Source: Micromonosporaceae bacterium (lineage in GTDB: Bacteria; Actinomycetota; Actinomycetes; Mycobacteriales; Micromonosporaceae). From it: a DNA stretch of 5,865 nt. Within the stretch, counting starts at the first letter, position 1. Every line of letters starts with the position of its first letter. The position numbers and the translations under genes were made by a program. The notes under the pieces are model-generated. The model saw nothing but the letters and a program-made list of their open reading frames with translations. It was not told where the DNA came from and made no database searches. This document shows, piece by piece, positions 1 to 5,865 of the stretch. The stretch covers positions 48,299 through 54,163 of the forward strand of contig DPJL01000169.1 of assembly GCA_003543035.1 (NCBI GenBank). Direction: 5' to 3'.

Positions 1-2
1 TT

Positions 3-455
3 CACTTTATCCCCCCTCTTTCCCCACCCCACCGCTTTTCTGGCGTGTCAGGTAACGACATCCCCCCGCCGCTGTCCTGGGGCGCTGGAGCTCACGCTGC
101 GCAAAGCTGGGCGATCACCTTCATTGACACCACCAATGGTGGCAAGCACTGGGTGATCTTCGATATCCCGGCGACGGCCCTGTCGCTACCGGAGGGTCTC
201 GGGCTCGGCTTCAACGTGCCGAACCAGGGTGCGGCGAAGCAACGGTCATTCGGTACCGGCAACAAGACGTACCAGTTCTTCGGGCCGTGTCCGGGTGGCT
301 CCAACCACCTGTACCAGTTCAAGCTCTACGCCATGAACGTCGCGACCCTGCCGGGCGTGACATCGAGCTCCACCGTTGCCCAGATCGAGACGGCCATCCT
401 CGCCAACGACATCGCGAGCACCACGCTCAACGGCAACTCCAACGCCGGCACCTAA
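3..455 (+). CDS. PEBP / YbhB-YbcL (Raf kinase inhibitor-like) family protein, 5' end missing
   Basis: The reading frame is open from the left edge to a TAA at 453-455, giving 150 visible residues; the true start lies outside the window. The family is recognised from an N-terminal DIPPPLSW (residues 19-26, compare the usual D-I/V-S-PPL-W), GGKHWVIFDIPA (46-57, compare the usual HWV-NIP) and the GPCP block followed by H102 and the YQFKLYAM strand. D42, H49 and H102 are likely anion-pocket residues. It departs from the family norm: the usual DPDAP is replaced by IDTTN (41-45), and the C-terminal GxY-type end is missing. A GTG at 45 is an in-frame start, but using it would cut off the first strand, so I treat the gene as partial. 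PEBP proteins bind phospholipid or small anionic ligands; the role of bacterial members is mostly unknown. Any signal or lipoprotein peptide would lie outside the window. It converges on the M3 peptidase gene 10 bp away. Confidence 0.85.
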   Translation, partial: HFIPPLSPPHRFSGVSGNDIPPPLSWGAGAHAAQSWAITFIDTTNGGKHWVIFDIPATALSLPEGLGLGFNVPNQGAAKQRSFGTGNKTYQFFGPCPGGSNHLYQFKLYAMNVATLPGVTSSSTVAQIETAILANDIASTTLNGNSNAGT

Positions 456-465
456 ACCGTCCGGC

Positions 466-2379
<1,914 letters not shown>

Positions 2380-2384
2380 GGGTA

Positions 2385-2390
2385 CCTTTC
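2385..2390 (-). promoter_or_regulatory. Ribosome binding site of the M3 peptidase, overlapping the SDR stop codon
   Basis: On the - strand GAAAGG lies five bases before the ATG at 2379 and shares bases with the TGA (2391-2389) of the SDR gene. This fixes the peptidase start and suggests that translation of the second gene is coupled to termination on the first. Confidence 0.7.
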
Positions 2391-3150
2391 AATTGCGATT
2401 TCGAGCGCCTAGGCGGAGCGCTTGCCAAGAGCCGTCGGCAGCCCATCCACCGTCGACCGAAAGTGTCACGCCGTTGACGAAGGCACTCCGTTTGGCATCG
2501 GCCAAGAATGCCACGGCCTGCGCGATGTCGTCCGGAGACGCGAATCGGCCGAGCGGGACGTGATCGGTAATGTCCCGGTCACCGTATGCACCTTCGCCCT
2601 GCGAGGCATCGTCCATCGGGGTTTTCACCCAGCCCGGGCAGACGGCGTTGACCCGTACACCCCGGCCGCCCCACTCCACGGCCAGCGTGCGGGTCAACCC
2701 GATCAGGCCGTGCTTGCTTGTGTTGTAGGCGGCCCGATCGGCCACGCCGAAGAGTCCGGCCACCGAGGCGATGTTGATGATCGAGCCCTGACCGGCCGCC
2801 AGCATCTGCCGCCCCAGCGCCTGGCTGAGCAGGAAGGGACCGGTGAGATTGACCTCCATCACCTGGCGCCACACCTTGACCGGCGTCTCCTCGGCCGGGC
2901 TGATCAGAGCGATGCCCGCATTGTTAACCAGCACATCGATCCGGCCAAATTGGTGGGAGATCGCTCCGGCGAATGCGGCGACATCAGTTTCGCTTGTGAC
3001 GTCACCGGCAAAAGTCAGCACACCGTCATTTGGCTCGATCCGCTGGCGGTCGAATAGCGCGAGCCGGAAGCCTTCAGCGGCAAGCACTTGGCTGATCCGC
3101 TCGCCTATGCCCTGGGCTGCACCGGTGATCGCGGCAACGGGTGTGGTCAT
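2389..3150 (-). CDS. Classical short-chain dehydrogenase/reductase (SDR), probably NAD(H)-dependent
   Basis: A 253-residue protein with every hallmark of a classical SDR. The nucleotide-binding TGAAQGIG is at residues 9-16, D34 at the end of the second strand favours NAD(H) over NADP(H), D50 (GDVT) lies in the adenine pocket, and NNAG is at 76-79. The catalytic set is N101, S129, Y142 and K146, and PGWVKTPM (172-179) follows. It should oxidise an alcohol or reduce a ketone in the cytoplasm, as a tetramer or dimer as is usual in the family. The substrate is not deducible; FabG-like ketoreductases and many catabolic alcohol dehydrogenases share these motifs. The ATG at 3150 puts TGxxxGIG at the normal distance from the N-terminus. 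The frame stays open upstream to 3339, but the extra residues are Arg/Ser/Pro-rich with no family match and would overlap the divergent protease gene. No clear Shine-Dalgarno precedes this ATG; a TANNNT hexamer seven bases upstream suggests a leaderless mRNA. The M3 peptidase gene follows 9 bp downstream. Confidence 0.95.
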   Translation of the reverse strand: MTTPVAAITGAAQGIGERISQVLAAEGFRLALFDRQRIEPNDGVLTFAGDVTSETDVAAFAGAISHQFGRIDVLVNNAGIALISPAEETPVKVWRQVMEVNLTGPFLLSQALGRQMLAAGQGSIINIASVAGLFGVADRAAYNTSKHGLIGLTRTLAVEWGGRGVRVNAVCPGWVKTPMDDASQGEGAYGDRDITDHVPLGRFASPDDIAQAVAFLADAKRSAFVNGVTLSVDGGWAADGSWQALRLGARNRN

Positions 3151-3157
3151 GCGGGAC

Positions 3158-3163
3158 ACCCTA
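3158..3163 (-). promoter_or_regulatory. Candidate -10 element for the SDR-M3 operon (leaderless)
   Basis: TAGGGT on the - strand matches the actinobacterial TANNNT -10 consensus and ends seven bases before the SDR ATG. Transcription would therefore start at or next to the A of the ATG, which fits the absence of a Shine-Dalgarno. An alternative pair is TTGAAA (3192-3197) with TAAGAC (3169-3174), 17 bases apart, but that -10 lacks the final T. No -35 is evident for TAGGGT itself. Confidence 0.45.
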
Positions 3164-3175
3164 AACGGTCTTAGG
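3160..3175. promoter_or_regulatory. 16-bp inverted repeat between two divergent -10 elements
   Basis: CCTAA (3160-3164) and TTAGG (3171-3175) are perfect inverted arms around six bases. Each arm overlaps a TANNNT hexamer, one per strand. It may be an operator, or just the symmetry of two similar -10 boxes facing away from each other. Confidence 0.35.
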
Positions 3176-3177
3176 AT
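3172..3177 (+). promoter_or_regulatory. Candidate -10 element for the serine protease gene
   Basis: TAGGAT matches TANNNT. A start near 3184 would leave a leader of about 30 bases containing the strong Shine-Dalgarno at 3203-3210. The matching -35 position (about 3149-3154) shows no consensus and would fall over the SDR start codon and next to its -10. Confidence 0.4.
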
Positions 3178-3202
3178 GCGTGGGCGACGACTTTCAAGCA
3201 AC

Positions 3203-3210
3203 GGGGAGGA
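3203..3210 (+). promoter_or_regulatory. Strong Shine-Dalgarno deciding the TTG start of the serine protease
   Basis: GGGGAGGA lies four bases before the TTG at 3215. It is the best ribosome binding site in the region. In-frame ATGs at 3149 and 3176 have no comparable site, and neither gives as compact a signal peptide. Confidence 0.75.
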
Positions 3211-3214
3211 TGCT

Positions 3215-4618
3215 TTGCGCAGGATTCTTGGAAGAGGGCTGGCCGGGCTGGGTGTGTGCGCTGCTGCGCTTACCCTCGCCACAGCTTCGACCGCCGCGGC
3301 CGGGGGCTCCGCCGTACCAGTCTTCGAACGCCGCAACATCGACCTTCCACTGGTTTCCGGTGGTCAGGTTGCCTCCGCTGAAAACCAAGCAACAGCAACG
3401 GCAACTGCCGCGGCGGCTTCAGCGCCATCGCCGACTGCGGCTGTCAACTCCATCAGCTATCTCACTCGTCGGTACCAGATAACGCCCGCCGAAGCCGAAA
3501 GGCGCTTGAAGCTTCAGGTCGAGTCGGTGGCGCTGGCCGCACAACTGGCGCAGCAGCACCCGGATGACTACGCCGGGATGTGGCTGGACCAGGCCGGCGG
3601 CGGCGTGCTGAAGGTGAGCATGGTCCGGCCCGAGCTGGTGCCGACGCGACCCGGAGTCGTTGCGGTGACTGCCAAGTGGTCGCTGCGGCAGCTGGAGAGC
3701 GAGGCACGGCGACTGTCCGCGGCTGAGCCCGGCGCCGAGGTGTATGTGGACCAGCCGTCGAATCAGGTGACCGTGCGCCGGGGCAATCCGGGGTTCGAGT
3801 TGAAGTGCGACCCGTTGCACTGCGGCGAGGCTCCGATCCGGGGTGGCATCCGCATCGATGTTCCACGCGTGAACGGGACGGTCGGCGGATGCTCGGTCGG
3901 CTATCGGGTGCGATCGGCGGTCTCCGGCAAGGAGTTCCTCCTGACCGCGGGCCACTGTGTGCTCGGCTCGACGCACGCCCACCAGGACTTCACCTGGCAC
4001 GAATATCTAGGCCCGAGAACGCCTGTCACGATCGAGGATCCGGACATCCGGCTCACCGAGAACGGCCCGGACCCAGGCCACGATTACGCAATCATGCCCT
4101 ACCAGGCCGGGGCTTCCGGCTTCTGGCTGGGCGGTGGCACGGTGAATCGCCGCTCGCCGCTGCTGCCACACATGGTGAACCACCACGATCTGCGGATCAC
4201 CGGCTACACGCCGATGGCACAGGTACAGGTGGGTTGGGTGGTCTGCGCCAGCGGATCCGGCTACACCCCCGAGCCGGGGGAGTCCTATGTGGACTCCGGT
4301 GCCGGGCGTGGCTACATTCCGGGCACGCATTGCGGTGAGGTCAAAGGAAAAGCGGCCATGATCGACGTGGAGATCTGCGCGCGCAAGGGTGACAGCGGAG
4401 GCCCGCTGTTCACCGAAGCAGATGGTAAAGCGCTCGGCATCCTTTCCGGCGGCGATTCTCGCCTCGGGCCGTGCGTAGCCAATGACCCTGAGCGGAACCG
4501 CTACACCTCGATCTCAACCATCCTGGCCCGGGTCAACGCCCGGACCAACGGCGAGTACCAGTTCGAGCTGGTGCCGCAGCCGACCGCGAATCCCCTTACG
4601 CCGCGGCGGCGCGGCTGA
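3215..4618 (+). CDS. Secreted S1-family serine protease with alpha-lytic/streptogrisin-type prodomain
   Basis: A 467-residue precursor from the TTG at 3215. Residues 1-29 form a signal peptide: RR near the start, a hydrophobic core GLAGLGVCAAALTLA, and a likely cut after AAA. An Ala/Thr-rich linker (about 53-76) follows. Residues 82-189 resemble the alpha-lytic protease prodomain: amphipathic ITPAEAERRLKLQ, then WLDQAGGGVLKV (123-134). This prodomain acts as a folding chaperone and is normally removed. The mature domain has an intact triad: H247 in LLTAGHC, D290 in GHDYAIM, S394 in GDSGGPLF. Likely disulfides by analogy with streptogrisins are C226-C248, C344-C373 and C388-C420. An extra pair, C198/C203, sits at the pro/mature junction. 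About 20 residues (350-369, Gly/Pro/Glu-rich) are inserted between C344 and C373 where streptogrisins have a short loop. It should act outside the cytoplasm; its substrate is unknown and residues near S1 do not settle specificity. It is divergent from the SDR gene, and its 3' end overlaps the desaturase gene by 23 bp. Confidence 0.93.
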   Translation: MRRILGRGLAGLGVCAAALTLATASTAAAGGSAVPVFERRNIDLPLVSGGQVASAENQATATATAAAASAPSPTAAVNSISYLTRRYQITPAEAERRLKLQVESVALAAQLAQQHPDDYAGMWLDQAGGGVLKVSMVRPELVPTRPGVVAVTAKWSLRQLESEARRLSAAEPGAEVYVDQPSNQVTVRRGNPGFELKCDPLHCGEAPIRGGIRIDVPRVNGTVGGCSVGYRVRSAVSGKEFLLTAGHCVLGSTHAHQDFTWHEYLGPRTPVTIEDPDIRLTENGPDPGHDYAIMPYQAGASGFWLGGGTVNRRSPLLPHMVNHHDLRITGYTPMAQVQVGWVVCASGSGYTPEPGESYVDSGAGRGYIPGTHCGEVKGKAAMIDVEICARKGDSGGPLFTEADGKALGILSGGDSRLGPCVANDPERNRYTSISTILARVNARTNGEYQFELVPQPTANPLTPRRRG

Positions 4619-5528
4619 GCGCCCGAGCCTGAATGGCATCGCGCTTTTCTTCGAAGCGGGTCGCGGCCTTGTCCAGATCGGACATCGCCGCGGCCAGCTC
4701 GTCTCGAGCCTTGTCGCCATCGCCCGAGAGGTCTTCCCGGTCCATCGCGTTGACCTGGCGCAGGATCGGCTTGACCACCTCGTCGTGGTGGATGCGCAGG
4801 TCGTAGACCCCGGCCATCGCCATCTGCACCGACTTGCGGCCGAAATTCTCGATGGTGTGCCCGGGCATCTGGAACTCTTTGACCACGTCGCAGATGGCTC
4901 GCATGGTCTCGTCCGGCGCGAGGTCAAAGGAGGCGGCGAGCAGATTGCGGTAGAAGATCATGTGCAGGTTCTCGTCCGAGGCGATGCGAGCCAGCATCTG
5001 GTCGCAGATCGGGTCGCCGCTGATCCGGCCGGTGTTGCGGTGTGACACCCGGGTCGCCAGCTCCTGGAAGGAAACGTAGGCGATCGAGTGCATGGCGTTG
5101 CCAGTGTGATCGCTGGTGAAGCCGGCGCCCATGTGATCCATCCGTGCCCGCTCCAACGCGATCGGATCAACCGCACGCGTCGTCAGCAGGTAATCCCGGA
5201 TCGCAACCCCGTGCCGGCCCTCTTCGGCGGTCCACCGGTGCACCCAGCTGCCCCAGGCGCCGTCCCGGCCGAACATCACCGCGATCTCGTGGTGATAGCT
5301 GGGCAGGTTGTCCTCGGTCAGCAGGTTCACGATGAGCGAGGTGCGAGCCACATCTGACAGCTTCGACTGCTCCGGATCCCACGCCTGTCCACCCAGTACC
5401 CCGTCAAAGTCGCGGCCCTGGCTCCACGGCACATACTCATGCGGGAACCACTCCTTGGCTGTGGCCAGGTGCCGGTTGAGGTTGGTTTCCACTACGGGCT
5501 CGAGCTCGCGCAACAAGGAAAGGGTCAC
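4596..5528 (-). CDS. DesA1-like acyl-[acyl-carrier-protein] desaturase (soluble diiron, ferritin-like)
   Basis: A 310-residue protein of the plant-type soluble stearoyl-ACP desaturase family, which uses O2 and reduced ferredoxin to put a cis double bond into acyl-ACP. All six diiron ligands are present with family spacing: E72 (TEDNLPSY), E103 and H106 (WTAEEGRH), E156 (FQELAT), E186 and H189 (SDENLH). The 53-residue gap between E103 and E156 equals that between E143 and E196 of the castor enzyme. From memory of the M. tuberculosis proteins, LSDVA, NLPSYH, VSFQELATR and SHRNTG make it closer to DesA1 than to DesA2. DesA1 acts in mycolic acid biosynthesis, but paralogues exist, so I give no gene symbol. 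The C-terminus (about 270-310) is a charged helix ending in alanines. The GTG at 5528 is the first start after an in-frame stop at 5564-5562, and no Shine-Dalgarno precedes it. A plsC-type gene lies 42 bp upstream on the same strand. Confidence 0.94.
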   Translation of the reverse strand: MTLSLLRELEPVVETNLNRHLATAKEWFPHEYVPWSQGRDFDGVLGGQAWDPEQSKLSDVARTSLIVNLLTEDNLPSYHHEIAVMFGRDGAWGSWVHRWTAEEGRHGVAIRDYLLTTRAVDPIALERARMDHMGAGFTSDHTGNAMHSIAYVSFQELATRVSHRNTGRISGDPICDQMLARIASDENLHMIFYRNLLAASFDLAPDETMRAICDVVKEFQMPGHTIENFGRKSVQMAMAGVYDLRIHHDEVVKPILRQVNAMDREDLSGDGDKARDELAAAMSDLDKAATRFEEKRDAIQARALSRAAAA

Positions 5529-5561
5529 GTACCGACGGTACCGTAACCTACGGTCCCGTAG
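5529..5561 (-). promoter_or_regulatory. Promoter/operator of the desaturase: nested inverted repeats of TACCG/TACGG half-sites
   Basis: Four overlapping perfect inverted repeats fill this stretch: 5529-5541 (GTACCG-A-CGGTAC), 5535-5544 (ACGGTACCGT), 5540-5554 (ACCGTA-ACC-TACGGT) and 5548-5561 (CTACGG-TC-CCGTAG). On the - strand TACCGT (5540 to 5535) is a TANNNT -10 exactly six bases before the GTG start, predicting a leaderless desaturase mRNA with the operator across the promoter. The form suits a TetR-type repressor. MadR, a TetR regulator of desA1/desA2 in mycobacteria, is a candidate by family knowledge, but I cannot confirm its operator from memory. Confidence 0.6.
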
Positions 5562-5574
5562 CTAGCTTCGCTAG
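5562..5574. repeat. Short inverted repeat at the plsC stop codon
   Basis: CTAGC (5562-5566) and GCTAG (5570-5574) flank TTC, and the repeat includes the TAG stop of the plsC-type gene. It could form a five-pair hairpin in the plsC transcript, but no T-run follows, so I do not call it a terminator. Confidence 0.35.
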
Positions 5575-5865
5575 TCGTCGTCATCCTCGGTGAGCTGCGA
5601 AGGCTCGGGGGCGGAACCGCCCAGATGGGCAGGAAGCCACCAACTGTCCTCGGGTCCTTTGGGCTTATCCGGGTACCCCTGCTGCGCCCGATCAAGCAGC
5701 CCCGCCATGCGTCGCCGCAGCTCAGCCTGGCCTTCACCACGTTTCACAGTCATCGGTTCGCCCACGATGATCGATATTGGCAGGTGACGTTGGACAAGTT
5801 TTCGCGGCCGGCCCTTGGTCCACATCCGCTGGGTCCCCCACAGCGCCATCGGGATCAGCGGGACA
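5571..5865 (-). CDS. PlsC-type 1-acyl-sn-glycerol-3-phosphate acyltransferase, C-terminal part only
   Basis: The frame is open from the right edge to a TAG at 5573-5571, giving 97 visible residues. The start VPLIPMALWGTQRMW matches the last conserved block of PlsC/LPLAT acyltransferases, where VP-P marks the strand after the substrate pocket. The catalytic H-x4-D and the glycerophosphate-binding blocks lie beyond the edge and cannot be checked. ISIIVGEPM and a helical stretch (KRGEGQAELRRRM) follow as in family members. It ends in a Pro-rich linker and an acidic tail, QLTEDDDD. PlsC enzymes acylate lysophosphatidate to phosphatidate at the inner membrane face; related LPLAT proteins use other lysolipids. 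The desaturase gene follows 42 bp downstream on the same strand, which links acyl-chain modification with acyl transfer, though the desaturase seems to have its own promoter. Confidence 0.85.
   Translation of the reverse strand, partial: VPLIPMALWGTQRMWTKGRPRKLVQRHLPISIIVGEPMTVKRGEGQAELRRRMAGLLDRAQQGYPDKPKGPEDSWWLPAHLGGSAPEPSQLTEDDDD

Noticed and set aside
444..465. Possible hairpin GCCGG/CCGGC as terminator between the PEBP and M3 genes
   Set aside because: The stem has only five pairs with a 12-base loop and no T-run on either strand, so it is not supported as an intrinsic terminator.
2843..3214. N-terminal extension of the serine protease frame
   Set aside because: It runs antisense through the SDR coding region. 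The signal peptide begins right after the TTG at 3215, which has the only strong Shine-Dalgarno. The ATGs at 3149 and 3176 are in frame, but lie before the predicted transcription start.
3151..3339. 63-residue N-terminal extension of the SDR
   Set aside because: The extra residues have no SDR character and overlap the signal-peptide and linker region of the divergent protease. The ATG at 3150 gives the normal SDR N-terminus.
3360..3442. Repetitive-looking CAACAGCAACGGCAACTGCC tract in the protease gene
   Set aside because: It encodes the Ala/Thr-rich linker between signal peptide and prodomain. The units are irregular, so it is low-complexity coding sequence and not a CRISPR or microsatellite.
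3419..4000. Open frames on the - strand inside the serine protease gene
   Set aside because: They are Arg/Pro/His-rich shadows with no domain; the + strand frame carries the complete protease triad.

Overview
The window looks like a chromosomal segment of a GC-rich actinobacterium, most likely a mycolic-acid producer of the Mycobacteriales (Mycobacterium or Mycobacteroides type). The main reason is the DesA1-like soluble diiron acyl-ACP desaturase. Supporting signs are TTG and GTG starts, TANNNT-type -10 hexamers placed for leaderless transcripts, and very tight gene packing. The species cannot be fixed from the sequence alone.

Layout from left to right: (1) the 3' part of a PEBP/YbhB-YbcL-family gene on the + strand, cut by the left edge, stop at 455. 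(2) Convergent to it across 10 bp, an M3 (thimet oligopeptidase-type) zinc peptidase on the - strand (2379 to 466). (3) Directly upstream of that peptidase, also on the - strand, a classical short-chain dehydrogenase/reductase (3150 to 2389); its stop codon overlaps the peptidase's ribosome binding site, so the two look like a coupled two-gene operon. (4) A 64-bp divergent promoter region (3151-3214). (5) On the + strand, a secreted S1 serine protease with an alpha-lytic/streptogrisin-type prodomain (3215-4618, TTG start). (6) On the - strand, a DesA1-like acyl-ACP desaturase (5528 to 4596) that overlaps the protease gene tail-to-tail by 23 bp. (7) Upstream of it on the same strand, the 3' end of a PlsC-type 1-acylglycerol-3-phosphate acyltransferase, cut by the right edge (stop at 5571).

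plsC and desA form a same-strand lipid pair: one gene loads acyl chains onto glycerolipid, the other introduces double bonds into acyl-ACP. The 42-bp gap between them holds a dense nest of inverted repeats built on TACCG/TACGG half-sites around a likely leaderless start for desA, which looks like a repressor operator. The SDR and M3 peptidase are both predicted cytoplasmic; their substrates cannot be read from sequence. The serine protease is exported and probably self-processing. No tRNA, rRNA, IS element, CRISPR or phage feature was seen. There is no gene-free stretch above 300 bases; the longest is the 64-bp divergent region. I found no clear evidence of a new multi-gene system. The most interesting signals are the two regulatory regions and an insertion in the serine protease.
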